A DNA stretch of 64,000 nt, from the NCBI RefSeq assembly GCF_001027105.1, contig NZ_CP011526.1, positions 1,488,001 to 1,552,000 of the forward strand, in the 5' to 3' direction. Position 1 is the first letter of the stretch; each line of letters starts with the position of its first letter. Below are positions 1-11,534 of this stretch, one piece after another. The position numbers and the translations under genes were made by a program. The notes beneath the pieces were generated by a model. That model saw only the letters and a program-made list of their open reading frames with translations, was not told the DNA's origin and did no database searches. This stretch comes from Staphylococcus aureus. Lineage in GTDB: Bacteria; Bacillota; Bacilli; Staphylococcales; Staphylococcaceae.

Positions 1-1
1 A

Positions 2-1081
2 ACTGGTGGTTTAGTTGCTATATCTGGTGGACGTGATTTCAAAGACGTCGTTAACAGAAACCAAGCAACAGATCCTCACCCTACTGGTTCATCTTTAAAA
101 CCTTTCTTAGCGTATGGACCTGCCATTGAAAATATGAAATGGGCAACAAACCATGCGATTCAAGATGAATCTTCATATCAAGTTGATGGTTCTACATTTA
201 GAAACTATGATACGAAGAGTCACGGTACTGTATCTATTTATGATGCTTTACGACAAAGTTTCAATATCCCAGCTTTAAAAGCTTGGCAATCAGTTAAGCA
301 AAATGCTGGTAATGATGCACCTAAGAAATTCGCTGCCAAACTTGGCTTAAACTACGAAGGCGATATTGGTCCATCTGAAGTACTTGGTGGTTCTGCTTCA
401 GAATTCTCACCAACACAATTAGCATCAGCATTTGCTGCAATCGCTAACGGTGGTACTTATAACAACGCGCATTCAATTCAAAAAGTAGTTACTCGTGATG
501 GTGAAACAATCGAATACGATCATACTAGCCATAAAGCGATGAGTGATTACACTGCATACATGTTAGCTGAGATGCTAAAAGGTACATTTAAACCATATGG
601 TTCTGCATATGGCCATGGTGTATCTGGAGTAAATATGGGTGCTAAGACAGGTACTGGTACTTACGGTGCTGAAACTTATTCACAATATAATTTACCTGAT
701 AATGCAGCGAAAGACGTGTGGATTAACGGCTTTACACCTCAATACACTATGTCAGTGTGGATGGGCTTCAGTAAAGTTAAACAATATGGTGAAAACTCAT
801 TTGTGGGACATAGCCAACAAGAATATCCACAGTTCTTATATGAAAATGTGATGTCAAAAATTTCATCTAGAGATGGCGAAGACTTTAAACGTCCTAGCTC
901 AGTAAGTGGTAGTATCCCATCAATCAATGTTTCTGGTAGTCAAGATAACAACACTACAAATCGTAGTACACACGGTGGTAGTGACACATCAGCAAACAGC
1001 AGTGGTACTGCACAATCAAATAACAATACTAGATCTCAACAATCTAGAAACAGCGGTGGATTAACAGGTATATTCAACTAA
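2..1081 (+). CDS. pbp2: Penicillin-binding protein 2, C-terminal part (5' end outside window)
   Basis: The frame is open from base 2 to the stop at 1081, giving the transpeptidase half of a class A penicillin-binding protein that cross-links peptidoglycan outside the membrane. The active-site SxxK motif (Ser-Ser-Leu-Lys, catalytic Ser codon 89-91) lies in TGSSLKPF, followed by the SxN motif in QSFNIP and the KTG motif in GAKTGTGTYG. The last 60 or so residues are a low-complexity tail rich in Ser, Asn, Thr and Gly, typical of staphylococcal PBP2. The glycosyltransferase domain and the start, normally next to recU, are off the left edge. Two hairpins with T-runs follow the gene. Confidence 0.95.
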   Translation, partial: TGGLVAISGGRDFKDVVNRNQATDPHPTGSSLKPFLAYGPAIENMKWATNHAIQDESSYQVDGSTFRNYDTKSHGTVSIYDALRQSFNIPALKAWQSVKQNAGNDAPKKFAAKLGLNYEGDIGPSEVLGGSASEFSPTQLASAFAAIANGGTYNNAHSIQKVVTRDGETIEYDHTSHKAMSDYTAYMLAEMLKGTFKPYGSAYGHGVSGVNMGAKTGTGTYGAETYSQYNLPDNAAKDVWINGFTPQYTMSVWMGFSKVKQYGENSFVGHSQQEYPQFLYENVMSKISSRDGEDFKRPSSVSGSIPSINVSGSQDNNTTNRSTHGGSDTSANSSGTAQSNNNTRSQQSRNSGGLTGIFN

Positions 1082-1093
1082 TCCACTCAACAT

Positions 1094-1140
1094 AAAATCC
1101 TCAGTTATACCATATTTATGGTGTAGCCGAGGATTTTTTT
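1094..1140 (+). terminator. Rho-independent terminator of pbp2
   Basis: AAAATCCTC (1094-1102) pairs with GAGGATTTT (1129-1137) and runs into a T-tract; the loop holds a second small inverted repeat (ATACCAT/ATGGTGT). It begins 12 bases after the pbp2 stop. Confidence 0.85.
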
Positions 1141-1161
1141 AGGTTCTTCATCTTTTATGGT

Positions 1162-1188
1162 GGGAAGGTAAAACTTCCTGCTTTTTTT
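1162..1188 (+). terminator. Second, back-up terminator-like hairpin after pbp2
   Basis: GGAAG (1163-1167) pairs with CTTCC (1174-1178) over a 6-base loop, and TGC plus seven T follow. It is short but correctly ordered for the plus strand and lies 22 bases after the first terminator. Confidence 0.5.
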
Positions 1189-1646
1189 ATAAGTATTCAT
1201 ACGCTATTGCTATATTAGTAGAAACCGTAAAATCAGTCATTCACATACATTTTGAAACATCTAAATAGTTTTTCATATTCACATCTTTAGCTATGTAAAA
1301 TTATTGAATTTGAATAAGTGGTTGTTCCCATTTTTAAAATTATGATTATATTTTCTCATAGTCATCTTAGACGCTGTTTTAAATTGATATATTTATTAAT
1401 TCCCTGTGTACGTTAATCAGTGAAATATCAACATGTTTGCAACATATTTTCACAATCATAGATATAAGAAATCCACCTACGATTCGAAATAGATATCTTA
1501 AAGCATATCTCAAGATATCCATTATGATGTAGATGGACAGTTTTTATATTAAGACGTTGTAATGACACGACACCTAACATAATTATAAATATGTGTGCAT
1601 GAATTAGTTTTATATATTTTCAACATTAGGAAATGATCAATCTTGT
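1189..1646. other. AT-rich intergenic region between convergent pbp2 and ypoC
   Basis: No credible reading frame is seen. The only structure noticed is an 8-bp inverted repeat, GATATCTT (1492-1499) and AAGATATC (1512-1519), without a T-run. The region is the 3' flank of both neighbours, so promoters are not expected. Confidence 0.6.
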
Positions 1647-1988
1647 CTATACCTGCTTATTCTTTAACCTTGTTTGATAACTAGCATTCATTTTAATCAA
1701 TTCAGTTTTAAAGGTCTTCATTTGTCGATAGCCCATAAAATGATATTTACGTTCAATCATATAATCATATCTTTCTTTAAAATTCATTGGCACAACAGGA
1801 TATTGATTTAATTTATCAAAATCAATATTGCCAGTTATGTCATTAACCTGCTTAAAATAATCAATAATTTTACTATGGTATTCATCCAAGTAGGGCTTTG
1901 CTTCACTAGAACCTAATGTCTTATTTTTGGCAAATAAATCAATCTCTTGTTCTAAATTATCAAATACCTCTTTTGTAATATTTGTCAT
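1647..1988 (-). CDS. ypoC: YpoC-like conserved protein of unknown function
   Basis: A 113-residue charged, helical protein without signal peptide or membrane segment. Its position directly after nth (4-base gap) and next to the PBP gene matches B. subtilis ypoC, and the length fits that family. No catalytic motif is visible, so no biochemical role can be stated. It is probably translated from the dnaD-nth transcript. The assignment rests on context and size more than on a recognised motif. Confidence 0.7.
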   Translation of the reverse strand: MTNITKEVFDNLEQEIDLFAKNKTLGSSEAKPYLDEYHSKIIDYFKQVNDITGNIDFDKLNQYPVVPMNFKERYDYMIERKYHFMGYRQMKTFKTELIKMNASYQTRLKNKQV

Positions 1989-1992
1989 GTTA

Positions 1993-2652
1993 TCACGCTT
2001 CTTTCAAACTAGCTTTATAACGTTTTTGTCCTTCTCTACAATCTTCTAATAGTGGACAAATATCGCATTTAGGTTTTCGGGCTAAACAGTGGTATCTTCC
2101 AAAGAAAATGAGTTGATGATGGCTCCTATTCCATCTATCTCTAGGTATGACAGAACATAAACGGTCTTCTACCTGTCTCACATTATCTTTCCAACGATTA
2201 ATACCTAAGCGTTTAGAAACACGTTCTACATGCGTATCAACAGCTAATGAAGGTTCATCAAATGCTACACTCATGACTACATTAGCAGTTTTACGTCCTA
2301 CACCTGCTAAACTTTCTAATTCCTTATGTGTTTGTGGTATTTCTCCATTAAATTGATCAATCAAAGATTGACAAAGTTTCTTAATATTCTTAGCTTTGTT
2401 ACGATACAGACCGATAGAACGAATATCATTCATAAGTTCTTCATCACTGACTGCCAAATAATCTTCAGGCGTTTTGTATTTTTTAAACAGCTCAGTTGTT
2501 ACTCTATTTACTAGAACGTCTGTACATTGCGCTGACAATAATACAGCAATAGTTAATTCGAACGGATTATCATGTTTTAATTCACATTCTGCATCCGGAA
2601 ACATATTTGCTATAACATCAATCATTTCTAATGCTTTTTTCTTACTTACCAT
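1993..2652 (-). CDS. nth: Endonuclease III (DNA glycosylase/AP lyase)
   Basis: Base-excision repair enzyme that removes oxidised pyrimidines and nicks at the abasic site. The helix-hairpin-helix LAGVGRKTANVV carries the catalytic Lys, and the catalytic Asp follows in AVDTHVERV. Near the C-terminus is the iron-sulfur cysteine pattern C-x6-C-x2-C-x5-C (CLARKPKCDICPLLEDC). Two start codons are adjacent; the ATG at 2652 is chosen because GGGGAG lies 7 bases upstream, giving 219 residues. The start overlaps the end of dnaD by 11 bases, so the two are translationally coupled. Confidence 0.95.
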   Translation of the reverse strand: MVSKKKALEMIDVIANMFPDAECELKHDNPFELTIAVLLSAQCTDVLVNRVTTELFKKYKTPEDYLAVSDEELMNDIRSIGLYRNKAKNIKKLCQSLIDQFNGEIPQTHKELESLAGVGRKTANVVMSVAFDEPSLAVDTHVERVSKRLGINRWKDNVRQVEDRLCSVIPRDRWNRSHHQLIFFGRYHCLARKPKCDICPLLEDCREGQKRYKASLKEA

Positions 2653-3328
2653 CAAGGTTCTCCCCGTTTAACCAATCAAATTTAGGTACCGTTTTAACTG
2701 TGTGCGTCATTTTCGGTTTATTGAATTTTTCTCTTATTTTTCTAGAATCGTCAATTGTTTTGACATTGTTTTTCTTCCAATTAAGTAAAATACGATCTAT
2801 ATATTTAAAGCTAAGTTTATTCAAACTATTCGCCTCGTCTAATGCCGCTTGTATAATTGCAGTATCGTGTTTATCAACATCAATCCATTGATTTAACGTT
2901 TCTATTTCATATGGAGATAACGGCCTTGCAAATGTATCCTCTAAAACTCTAAATAATTGTTTAAATTTTTCTTTACTATTTAGCTCTTTCGTTTCCATAC
3001 TTTGTTGCTTCAATATATGACTTAATTTTTCGAAAAAAGGATCTAGATTCATATATTCGGTAAATCTACCTTCTTCATCTTTTTGAACTTGTAATTCTAG
3101 CAATTCACGTTGTATCAAATTTTGAATAACCATTGTAATATCACGTGGTTGCATAGTTGAGCCCTTCTGAAGCAATTCAATTGAAGGCTGTTTATTTGAT
3201 GTTTCGGAAGCATAAATCAATTTAAGCAAAATGACTAAATCTTGCTCATCTAAACCTAAGTCACTGTAATGGTCTAATAATTCTCTTCGTATCACTACAG
3301 GTCTTGCTTTTAATTGATATTTATCCAT
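2642..3328 (-). CDS. dnaD: DNA replication initiation protein DnaD
   Basis: Primosome component that works with DnaA, DnaB and DnaI to load the replicative helicase. The N-terminal part (about residues 1-110) looks like the winged-helix oligomerisation domain, and the C-terminal part (about 125-200) is the DnaD domain ending in the YIDRILLNWKKNNV helix that fits the family's conserved YxxxILxxW signature. The length of 228 residues is usual. First gene of dnaD-nth-ypoC; a spacing of some 300 bases separates it from asnS upstream. Confidence 0.93.
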   Translation of the reverse strand: MDKYQLKARPVVIRRELLDHYSDLGLDEQDLVILLKLIYASETSNKQPSIELLQKGSTMQPRDITMVIQNLIQRELLELQVQKDEEGRFTEYMNLDPFFEKLSHILKQQSMETKELNSKEKFKQLFRVLEDTFARPLSPYEIETLNQWIDVDKHDTAIIQAALDEANSLNKLSFKYIDRILLNWKKNNVKTIDDSRKIREKFNKPKMTHTVKTVPKFDWLNGENLDGK

Positions 3329-3655
3329 GTTCGTGCCCCCTTTTAAATTTAACCATTACTTAATAGTATAAATCATTTTCTTTAATTTTCGACTAAAATG
3401 CTTAATATATTTAACTAGTAGCAAACAAATTTTAAATAACAGTATTTTTTAACACTAGATTTTAACAATGAACTTTATGGATAATCAGATGAACTATTTA
3501 TTTTCCAAATATAGTTACTAAACAAAAGTTTGTTCATGATTAATATAAGCCGTTATCAATCTTCATTTTCCAAGAATAAATCGCCCAGCTATTAATATAG
3601 GCTGGACGATTCTTTTTATTATCATAATATATATTTTAAGTAACGACCCTAAAAC
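3329..3655. other. asnS-dnaD intergenic region with one hairpin
   Basis: No gene is seen. AATCGCCCAGC (3580-3590) and GCTGGACGATT (3602-3612) form a hairpin with one mismatch. The better T-run (CTTTTTATT) is on the plus-strand side, so as a terminator for minus-strand asnS it is weak; it could be an attenuator or a processing stem. The 200 bases before dnaD presumably contain its promoter. Confidence 0.5.
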
Positions 3656-4948
3656 TTATGGATATAAACGGTTTAATAATCTTGGGAATGGCGCTGTTTC
3701 ACGAACGTGTTCAACACCAGAAATCCATGCTACTGTACGCTCTAAACCTAAACCAAATCCACAGTGTGGCACACTACCATAACGACGTAAGTCTAAGTAG
3801 TAACTATATGCTTCTTCGTCTAATCCATGTTCTTTAACGCGTTGTTCTAACAATTCTAAGTCATCCACACGTTCAGATCCACCAATAATTTCACCGTATC
3901 CTTCAGGTGCAATTAAGTCTGCACATAATACAGTTTCTTCATTTTCAGGATTTGGTTGCATATAGAAAGGCTTAATTTTAGTTGGATAATTAGTAATAAA
4001 CACCGGTAAATCATAATGATTAGCAATGGCTGTTTCATGTGGCGCACCAAAATCTTCGCCCCATTCAATATCATCAAAGCCTTCTGCTTTTAAGAATTCA
4101 ATTGCATCATCATATGAAATTCTAGGGAATGGTGTCGCAACTTTTTCAAGTTTTGATGTATCACGCTCTAAAATTTTCAACTCTAGTTTACAATTTTCTA
4201 AAACTGATTTTACAACATGTGTTACATATTGTTCTTGAATTTCTAAACTTTCAGCATGATTTGTGAAAGCCATTTCTCCTTCAATCATCCAGAACTCGAT
4301 CAAGTGTCTACGTGTTTTTGATTTTTCAGCTCTGAAAGTTGGACCAAATGAAAATACTTTTCCGTGTGCCATTGCTGCAGCTTCTAAGTATAACTGACCA
4401 CTTTGAGATAAAAACGCATCTTGATCAAAGTATTTAGTATGGAATAATTCACTTGTACCTTCTGGCGCACTTGCTGTCAAAATTGGTGGATCAACCTTTG
4501 TAAATCCATCTTTGTTGAAAAATTCATACGTTGCACGAATAACTTCATTTCTAATTTTCATTACAGCATGTTGTTTTTTAGAACGTAACCATAAATGACG
4601 GTGATCCATTAAGAATTCTGTACCATGATTTTTAGGTGTAATCGGATAGTCATGCGCTTCTGAAATAACTTCAATTGATTTCACTTGCATTTCGTATCCT
4701 AAGTCAGAACGATTATCTTCTGTAATTGTGCCTGTAACGTATAGAGATGATTCTTGAGTAATTTCTTTCGCAAGTTTGAATACCTCTTCATCAACTTCTG
4801 ATTTAACTACTACGCCTTGCATAAAGCCTGTTCCATCACGTAATTGTAAAAAGGCGATTTTACCACTTGAACGTTTATTTGTTAACCAAGCACCAATTGT
4901 AACGTCTTGGTTTAAATGATCTTTCGCTTGTTTAATCGTTGTTTTCAT
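3656..4948 (-). CDS. asnS: Asparaginyl-tRNA synthetase
   Basis: Class II synthetase that charges tRNA-Asn. An N-terminal OB-fold anticodon-binding domain (about 1-110) precedes the catalytic core, in which motif 2 (FRAEKS, then [12 protein letters not shown]) and motif 3 ([13 protein letters not shown] near the C-terminus) can be read. The start is the ATG at 4948, 7 bases after AGGAG; the frame is open further upstream but without a site. This gives 430 residues, the usual size. The neighbouring order dinG-asnS-dnaD is the Bacillus arrangement. Confidence 0.96.
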   Translation of the reverse strand: MKTTIKQAKDHLNQDVTIGAWLTNKRSSGKIAFLQLRDGTGFMQGVVVKSEVDEEVFKLAKEITQESSLYVTGTITEDNRSDLGYEMQVKSIEVISEAHDYPITPKNHGTEFLMDHRHLWLRSKKQHAVMKIRNEVIRATYEFFNKDGFTKVDPPILTASAPEGTSELFHTKYFDQDAFLSQSGQLYLEAAAMAHGKVFSFGPTFRAEKSKTRRHLIEFWMIEGEMAFTNHAESLEIQEQYVTHVVKSVLENCKLELKILERDTSKLEKVATPFPRISYDDAIEFLKAEGFDDIEWGEDFGAPHETAIANHYDLPVFITNYPTKIKPFYMQPNPENEETVLCADLIAPEGYGEIIGGSERVDDLELLEQRVKEHGLDEEAYSYYLDLRRYGSVPHCGFGLGLERTVAWISGVEHVRETAPFPRLLNRLYP

Positions 4949-5211
4949 AACCATTCTCCTATTTATTTTTTCGTTATACAATACTCATTCATTTTAACAA
5001 AATCCGCTTTCAAGTTCTAGAACTAGACTAAAAGATAACGTGTAAATGGTAATGATTTACGCACAGATTTGAACATTAATTTATATTAAGACAATACAAT
5101 CATCAGTTTCAGACAAAATATATAATAAAGCCTCAATATTATTAGTATGAAGGTCGTTTTTTGTGCTAACATTCAAGTTTAATTATAAAACTCAAATTTT
5201 GACGACCAAAC
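4949..5211. other. dinG-asnS intergenic region
   Basis: AT-rich stretch without a convincing gene. It should contain the asnS promoter. The dinG terminator lies at its left-hand limit in transcription terms (5212-5259). No T-box leader was recognised. Confidence 0.5.
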
Positions 5212-5259
5212 AAAAATTCTTGTAACAGAACATAGCACATGTCATGTCACAAGAATTTT
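5212..5259 (-). terminator. Terminator of dinG
   Basis: A perfect 10-bp inverted repeat, AAAATTCTTG at 5213-5222 and its complement at 5250-5259, lies just after the dinG stop. In the minus-strand transcript it is followed by TTTTTG. Confidence 0.7.
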
Positions 5260-5269
5260 ACTTTGTATT

Positions 5270-7963
5270 TCACTTTTTCTTTTTTTGAATTTGTCTTAAT
5301 AATTTTCCAAACTGTTGAATGTCGCCTTTTTTCTGACGATAATTTTCAAGTGTTTGTTCAAAAAAGTTTTTATAATTACTGTTTATGAGTCGATCATCAA
5401 ATGAAACTATTATGCCGCGATCATTTTCATTTCTAATTAATCTTCCAAGTCCTTGTCTAAAACGTGTAACTGCATCAGGTAATACATATTCCTTGAAAGT
5501 TGAAGTGAATTCAGAATCCATAAGCCAATATTTTGCATTATGCTTGTTCATAAACGGTAACTTCGCTATCATCACACATTTAATACCATTTGCTTGAAAA
5601 TCAAAACCTTCAAAAAATGTTGACGTACCAAGCAGTATGGCCTTATCAAAATTATTAAACTGTTGTACTATTTTATAATTTTGGTTCTGCTGTTGTGTTA
5701 ATACAACATAATCTTCAAATTCTGGCAATTCATTTAGCATATCTTGTACCATATGCATCATTTTATAACTCGTAAATAAGACTAAACATTTTGATGACGT
5801 TATAGTCGTATATTCAATAATATAGCTTACAATCGATGCTACATACTCATCTATATTTTTATATTGATAAGATGCTACATCACTCGGTATAAATACACTT
5901 GTATTTTTTGCACTTTGTAACGACGTGTTAACTTCAAATGTATTAAAGTGAACATCTTTGTTGAATAACTGTTTAAAAGCTTCAAACGAATGATTAAATT
6001 TTAAAGTACCAGATATAAAAATGAGTGATTTAAATTTTTCCAATACTTGTTTCGTTAATACATCTTTTACAGCGTAATCTTTCACATATAAACGTATTGT
6101 TGATTTTTGAGATAAATTTTTAATCGAAATGAAACTAGTATGTCCAGCTTTTAAACTTTGTTCGATATTTTTAAATTTATCTTTTAAATACAACAACTGT
6201 TTCCGTAATGATTTAACTGTTTTATGACTAATGCCATTGAATATTTCTAGCGTTTTATTTAACTTATCGATAATCGCATGTAAATCCTTCAAAATGTCTT
6301 TTGTTTCAAAAGTAAATACATTATGGAAGCGATGAATATCATCATCATAAACATCAGAATCATTGATAATCGTAAATATCGTTGAGAACAATTGCTCATT
6401 TAACTCATGAATCTCATTCATACTAGCCTTCAAGCCAAAAATATCAATTGGTGCAATATCTAATTTTTCCAAAATTCGCTGCTTTTCCAGTTGATCAATT
6501 GCCTTTAACAATTTTTCATTTTCGTTTTTACCAATCAAACCAAGCTGATATTTAATATCAGCATAACTCAACTCATTTGTCACTTGATTTAAGGCATAGT
6601 CTGGTAAGCGATGTGCTTCATCCACTATACAATCATCAAACAATTGATATATTGAATTTTCAACATCAGAATGAATTAAATGTGCATGATTTGTAATACC
6701 AATTTGAATGTTCTGTGCATTTCGCTTAATAAAATTATAATAATGAACATCGTGACGTGCCGGTACATATGTTTCAATTTTCTGGTCAAAATACATCTTT
6801 TGACCACCTTTTAAATTTAATTCCTGTATATCTCCGGACGGCGTCTCTGTAATCCAAATCAGCAATTGCATTTTCAAGATATTCACTTCGTAATTACTTG
6901 TGTCATCTTTTAAAATTTGACTAATAAGCCCCAATGAAATGTAATCACTTTTACTTTTAATCAATAGTGCATTAATTTTAAAATTCAACGCTTCATTCAT
7001 TGCTGGAATATCTTTTTCTAACAATTGACTTTGCAGTAATTTAGTATTGGTAGAAATCATGACATGCTTCCCAGTTTCAATATTATACATCAAGGCCGCA
7101 AGTAAATATGCTAATGATTTACCACTGCCTAGTGATGCTTCAATCATTGCTTTTTCACTATGCATGAGCTGATCTAATATAGTTTCCGCTAAATATAATT
7201 GTTGCGGTCGATATGTTAAGCCAAGTTGATCTACAGCTTTGCTATATAAAGACTTCAAGCTGCCATTATAATTTGTTGTCGGCTTTTTAAAATCAACTTG
7301 CTTACGATAGATAATCTGTTCGAACTTTTCGTACGATTTATCCAATGGCTTTGCATCATATTGCCTAACCATCTCAAAGAAAATATCATACAAATCGTAT
7401 TTCAACTGTTTACTTAAATAATATAATTGCTTCAAAGTATCTAACGGTAACTTTTCAAATTTTTCAAAAGCTAATATCATCAATTTAGCAGTAGTAGCGG
7501 CATCTTCGTCAGCTCGATGGGCATTTGCTAAGGTAATACCATGTGCCTCTGCTAATTCACTTAATTGATAGCTTTTATCTGTAGGAAAAGCTATTTTAAA
7601 GATTTCTAGTGTATCTATAACTTTTTTGGGACGATATTGAATATTACAATCTTTAAATGCCTTTTTAATAAAATTCAAATCAAAATCTACATTATGAGCT
7701 ACAAAAATGCAATCTTTTATCTTATCGTAGATTTCTTGTGCAACTTGATTAAAATATGGCGCTTGTTGTAGCATATTTTCTTCAATGGATGTTAACGCTT
7801 GAATGAACGGCGGAATCTCTAAATTTGTTCTAATCATAGAATGATATGTATCAATAATTTGGTTATTGCGCACAAACGTTATACCAATTTGAATGATATC
7901 GTCAAAATCTAATTGGTTGCCTGTTGTTTCCAAATCCACAACGGCATAGGTTGCCATACCCAT
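5270..7963 (-). CDS. dinG: DinG-family exonuclease/helicase-like protein
   Basis: The 897-residue protein joins an N-terminal DEDDh 3'-5' exonuclease domain (DLETTG near residue 10, HNVDFDLNF near 110, HRADEDAAT near 155) to a superfamily 2 helicase-like module with Walker A (SLGSGKS), a DEAH box (VDEAHRLPD) and motif VI ([11 protein letters not shown]). The four-cysteine iron-sulfur domain of E. coli DinG and XPD is absent between Walker A and [12 protein letters not shown] stands where the first cysteine would be. S. aureus DinG is described as having become an exonuclease instead of a helicase, which agrees. It lies 23 bases downstream of birA. MGMATY is taken as the start; MATY is possible. 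Confidence 0.93.
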   Translation of the reverse strand: MGMATYAVVDLETTGNQLDFDDIIQIGITFVRNNQIIDTYHSMIRTNLEIPPFIQALTSIEENMLQQAPYFNQVAQEIYDKIKDCIFVAHNVDFDLNFIKKAFKDCNIQYRPKKVIDTLEIFKIAFPTDKSYQLSELAEAHGITLANAHRADEDAATTAKLMILAFEKFEKLPLDTLKQLYYLSKQLKYDLYDIFFEMVRQYDAKPLDKSYEKFEQIIYRKQVDFKKPTTNYNGSLKSLYSKAVDQLGLTYRPQQLYLAETILDQLMHSEKAMIEASLGSGKSLAYLLAALMYNIETGKHVMISTNTKLLQSQLLEKDIPAMNEALNFKINALLIKSKSDYISLGLISQILKDDTSNYEVNILKMQLLIWITETPSGDIQELNLKGGQKMYFDQKIETYVPARHDVHYYNFIKRNAQNIQIGITNHAHLIHSDVENSIYQLFDDCIVDEAHRLPDYALNQVTNELSYADIKYQLGLIGKNENEKLLKAIDQLEKQRILEKLDIAPIDIFGLKASMNEIHELNEQLFSTIFTIINDSDVYDDDIHRFHNVFTFETKDILKDLHAIIDKLNKTLEIFNGISHKTVKSLRKQLLYLKDKFKNIEQSLKAGHTSFISIKNLSQKSTIRLYVKDYAVKDVLTKQVLEKFKSLIFISGTLKFNHSFEAFKQLFNKDVHFNTFEVNTSLQSAKNTSVFIPSDVASYQYKNIDEYVASIVSYIIEYTTITSSKCLVLFTSYKMMHMVQDMLNELPEFEDYVVLTQQQNQNYKIVQQFNNFDKAILLGTSTFFEGFDFQANGIKCVMIAKLPFMNKHNAKYWLMDSEFTSTFKEYVLPDAVTRFRQGLGRLIRNENDRGIIVSFDDRLINSNYKNFFEQTLENYRQKKGDIQQFGKLLRQIQKKKK

Positions 7964-7986
7964 AGCTATCTCTCCTTGCTTTAGTG

Positions 7987-8958
7987 TTAAAAATCTATAT
8001 CTGCACTAATTAAACGGTGTGATTCACCCGCTTCATCTCTAACAATTAGATAGCCATCGTAATCTAAATCAATTGCTTGTCCTTTAAACTGTTTATCATT
8101 TTCTGTAAATAGCAACGTTCTATTCCAAATATTAGAAGCTGCAGTATATTCTTCACGAATTTCAGAAAAAGGTAACGTTAAAAATTGATTATATCTTTTT
8201 TCAATTTCTTGAAGTAATATCTCTAAAAATTGATATCTATCTAATTTATTTTTATCATGTAATTGTATACTTGTTGCTCTATGTCTAATACTTTCATCAA
8301 AGTTTTCTAGTTGTTGCGTCAAATTAATACCTATACCACATATTATTGCTTCTATACCATCATTATTAGCAACCATTTCAGTTAAGAAACCACACACTTT
8401 ACCATTATCAATAAATATATCATTCGGCCATTTCACTTTGACTTCATCTTGACTAAAATGTTGAATCGCATCTCTTATCCCTAATGCAATAAATAAATTA
8501 AATTTAGATATCATTGAGAATGCAACGTTAGGTCTTAACACGACAGACATCCAAAGTCCTTGCCCTTTTGAAGAACTCCAATGTCTATTAAATCGCCCAC
8601 GACCTTTCGTTTGTTCATCACTCAAGATAAAAAATGAAGATTGATTTCCAACAAGTGACTTTTTCGCAGCAAGTTGTGTAGAATCTATTGAATCGTATAC
8701 TTCACTAAAATCAAACAAAGCAGAACTTTTTGTATATTGGTCTATTATACCTTGATACCAAATATCTGGGAGCTGTTGTAATAAATGCCCTTTATGATTT
8801 ACTGAATCTATTTTACATCCCTCTAACTTTAATTGGTCAATCACTTTTTTTACTGCAGTGCGTGAAATATTAAGTGATTCCGCAATGCTTTGTCCAGATA
8901 TATAATTCGGTTTATTTTTATAGAGTAATTGAAGTACATCTTGACTATATTTTGACAT
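7987..8958 (-). CDS. birA: Bifunctional biotin-protein ligase and biotin-operon repressor
   Basis: Attaches biotin to carboxylase carrier proteins and, as biotinyl-AMP-bound dimer, represses biotin genes. An N-terminal winged helix (about 1-65, with a recognisable HTH at [17 protein letters not shown]) makes this the group II repressor type. The ligase signature GRGRFNRHW near residue 118 binds biotinyl-AMP, and the conserved KWPNDI motif follows. A small SH3-like C-terminal domain completes the 323 residues. The gene overlaps cca upstream by 14 bases, as in Bacillus. Confidence 0.95.
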   Translation of the reverse strand: MSKYSQDVLQLLYKNKPNYISGQSIAESLNISRTAVKKVIDQLKLEGCKIDSVNHKGHLLQQLPDIWYQGIIDQYTKSSALFDFSEVYDSIDSTQLAAKKSLVGNQSSFFILSDEQTKGRGRFNRHWSSSKGQGLWMSVVLRPNVAFSMISKFNLFIALGIRDAIQHFSQDEVKVKWPNDIFIDNGKVCGFLTEMVANNDGIEAIICGIGINLTQQLENFDESIRHRATSIQLHDKNKLDRYQFLEILLQEIEKRYNQFLTLPFSEIREEYTAASNIWNRTLLFTENDKQFKGQAIDLDYDGYLIVRDEAGESHRLISADIDF

Positions 8959-10147
8959 GATTATCCACCCATTTCAAAATTTCAGTTTCTTCGTTGCTTA
9001 CTTTACCTGTTACAATCGCTATCTCAATTTGTCTTAGCACATCTTTTAACCACGGACCACTTTTGGCATTTAAATGTGCCATAAGTACACCGCCATTAAC
9101 CATCATGTCTTTTCTATTATGCATAGGTAAACGATGTAATGTTTCATCAATCGTTTGAAGGTTAACGATTAATGGTTCATGTCCTTGAATATCATTTGCC
9201 TTTAACACGTCTGCTGCAACCATTACATTTTTAATGAGATGCGTATCATAATCATAAACAAACATTTTTAATTGTTCTTTTGTAATAATACTTGGTAATG
9301 CATTCATAATTTGAATATATTGATTGATATCTTTTACTTGTCGGTTACTTAGCTTTAAAGGCTTCAATGAGTAATTAATATCAAATTTAACTGATACTAT
9401 AGCAATCAACAATTCTAAATCAATTGCTTCAGTTACATTAATTTGATTCATATCAAGATGTTCGAAATACGGCATATAATTAAATGCTTTCAGCGATTTT
9501 AAATGATTAAAACTCTTTTCAACATTAATACCTCGCATTAATTTAGTTAGTTCAATCACTATACGCTCAATTGATAAAAATTTAATATCTGCCATTTGTA
9601 TACGCATCGCTTCGAATGTTTCCGTTGCAATATCAAATGATAATTGTGACTGGAACCTTAAACATCGAATCATACGTAAAGCATCTTCTTGGAATCGTTC
9701 CTCAGCTATACCTACAGTTCTTATTATTCGATTATTAATATCTTGTTGACCATCAAAATAATCATACAATTTGTATGCTGTATCCATTGCTATCGCATTC
9801 ATCGTGAAATCTCGTCGTTGCAAATCTTCGTATAAATCACGAACAAATGTAACACCACTTGGTCTACGGTGATCGACATAATCTTCTTCAGCCCGGAATG
9901 TTGTCACTTCATAATTTTCATCATTAAAAACTACATTTATCGTGCCATGTTCTTTACCTACAGGTATCGTATGACTAAAGATAGATTCTATTTCATCCGG
10001 CGTTGCACTTGTTGTGATATCTATATCATGAATATTTCTTCCCATGACATAATCTCTTACAGAGCCACCTACATAATATGCTTCAAAACCATTGTCTTGA
10101 ATTTGTTCTAATATAGGCCTTGCCTGTTCAAATAATGATTTATCCAT
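8945..10147 (-). CDS. cca: CCA-adding tRNA nucleotidyltransferase
   Basis: Adds or repairs the 3' CCA end of tRNA. The head domain shows [10 protein letters not shown], the metal-binding [12 protein letters not shown] (D-x-D) and [12 protein letters not shown]; the following [20 protein letters not shown] block belongs to the nucleotide-selecting neck of class II enzymes. The start chosen is the ATG at 10147 (MDKSLFEQ, 400 residues, the usual size), 4 bases after the bshA stop, rather than the upstream in-frame ATG, which would lie inside bshA. Its ribosome site (AAAGGCGAG) is weak, suggesting coupling to bshA. Confidence 0.94.
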   Translation of the reverse strand: MDKSLFEQARPILEQIQDNGFEAYYVGGSVRDYVMGRNIHDIDITTSATPDEIESIFSHTIPVGKEHGTINVVFNDENYEVTTFRAEEDYVDHRRPSGVTFVRDLYEDLQRRDFTMNAIAMDTAYKLYDYFDGQQDINNRIIRTVGIAEERFQEDALRMIRCLRFQSQLSFDIATETFEAMRIQMADIKFLSIERIVIELTKLMRGINVEKSFNHLKSLKAFNYMPYFEHLDMNQINVTEAIDLELLIAIVSVKFDINYSLKPLKLSNRQVKDINQYIQIMNALPSIITKEQLKMFVYDYDTHLIKNVMVAADVLKANDIQGHEPLIVNLQTIDETLHRLPMHNRKDMMVNGGVLMAHLNAKSGPWLKDVLRQIEIAIVTGKVSNEETEILKWVDNHVKI

Positions 10148-10151
10148 ATTA

Positions 10152-11294
10152 TTACTCGCCTTTACTTTTGTTATGCTCATTTAGCATTTTTTGATAATAA
10201 TACTCATATTGATCTGTAATAAGTTCTGATCCAAAACGTTCAGCAATATCTGCTAGCATGTTTTTCTGAAGTTTGTTGTATAACACCTTATCTTCAAGTA
10301 ATCGGATAGCATAGTCACTCGCTGAATCACAATCACCCACATCTACGACAAATCCAGTTTCACCATGTTTAATAACCTCTTTAATTCCACCGGCATTTGA
10401 ACCAATTGGAACGACGCCTGTTTTCATAGCCTCAAGTAAAGTTAGTCCAAAGCTTTCTTTTTCACTTAATAATAATACTAAGTCAGATAATTGGTAAAAT
10501 TCACTTACGCAATCTTGTTTCCCTAAAAATAAAACATCCTCTTCTACGTTTAACTCTTTCGTCAATTGACGCATTGGCACTAATTCAGGACCATCTCCAA
10601 GTAAAATTAATTTACTAGGTATCTTTTCACGTACTTTTGCAAATGTTTCTATAATAGTATCTATGCGTTTTACTTGTCTAAAATTCGATACATGTATTAA
10701 CACTTTTTCATCTGGTGCTATACCAAATTGTGATTTTAATGCTGTGTTATGTTTAGTTGGAAACTCATTTTCACGTACAAAATTATAAATCGGTATAATT
10801 TCTTTGTTAGTTTCAATAATTTCATGTGTTTCTTGTGCTAAAGATTTACTCACACTTGTCACAATATCACTTTTTTTAATGCCAAATTTAATTGCACCTT
10901 GGAGTGAATGATCATAGCCCAAAACAGTAATATCAGTACCGTGTAGCGTTGTCATAATTTTTATATCTTTACCTGACATCTCACGAGCTAAAATCCCACA
11001 AATTGCATGAGGTACAGCATAGTGCATATGCAACAAATCAAGATCATATTCTTTAATAACTTCAGCGATTTTAGTACTTAACGTAATATCATACGGTGGA
11101 TACTGAAATACTGCATATTGATTCACTTCAACTTGATGAAAAATCATATTCGGTAATGGTTTTCTTATTCTAAACGGGATATTTGAAGTGATAAAATGTA
11201 CTTCGTGACCTCGCTCTGCTAATTTAATTCCTAATTCTGTGGCAATAATTCCAGAACCACCCATGGACGGGTAACATGTTATACCTATCTTCAT
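10152..11294 (-). CDS. bshA: Bacillithiol synthesis glycosyltransferase BshA
   Basis: GT4 glycosyltransferase joining GlcNAc to L-malate, the first step of bacillithiol synthesis. The N-terminal Rossmann fold starts with [15 protein letters not shown], and the C-terminal half has the GT4 signature [20 protein letters not shown] including the E-x7-E pattern. The start at 11294 gives the expected 380 residues. The bacillithiol disulfide reductase for the same thiol is encoded in this window at about 30 kb, so two steps of bacillithiol metabolism are represented. Confidence 0.94.
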   Translation of the reverse strand: MKIGITCYPSMGGSGIIATELGIKLAERGHEVHFITSNIPFRIRKPLPNMIFHQVEVNQYAVFQYPPYDITLSTKIAEVIKEYDLDLLHMHYAVPHAICGILAREMSGKDIKIMTTLHGTDITVLGYDHSLQGAIKFGIKKSDIVTSVSKSLAQETHEIIETNKEIIPIYNFVRENEFPTKHNTALKSQFGIAPDEKVLIHVSNFRQVKRIDTIIETFAKVREKIPSKLILLGDGPELVPMRQLTKELNVEEDVLFLGKQDCVSEFYQLSDLVLLLSEKESFGLTLLEAMKTGVVPIGSNAGGIKEVIKHGETGFVVDVGDCDSASDYAIRLLEDKVLYNKLQKNMLADIAERFGSELITDQYEYYYQKMLNEHNKSKGE

Positions 11295-11534
11295 TCGCTT
11301 GCCCATCCTTTCTTTCTATTTCTCTCTATTATTCTCGATGCGTAGATAATTGTTTAAATTTAAGTTTATAGTAATGTTGAGTTTATAATTTCATATATCT
11401 AAAAACAGGTGTTGTATATATAATCATTCATCTAGTTATACTTACTTTAAAAATAATATAATTTCATGCGATGCAATTCATTGATGGATGTTTTTAATCT
11501 TAATCAAATCCAAATAAAGCATATATTTTTAAAT

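Noticed and set aside
1491..1519. Inverted repeat after pbp2 considered as a terminator
   Set aside because: No T-run on either strand; terminators for pbp2 are already present at 1094-1188.
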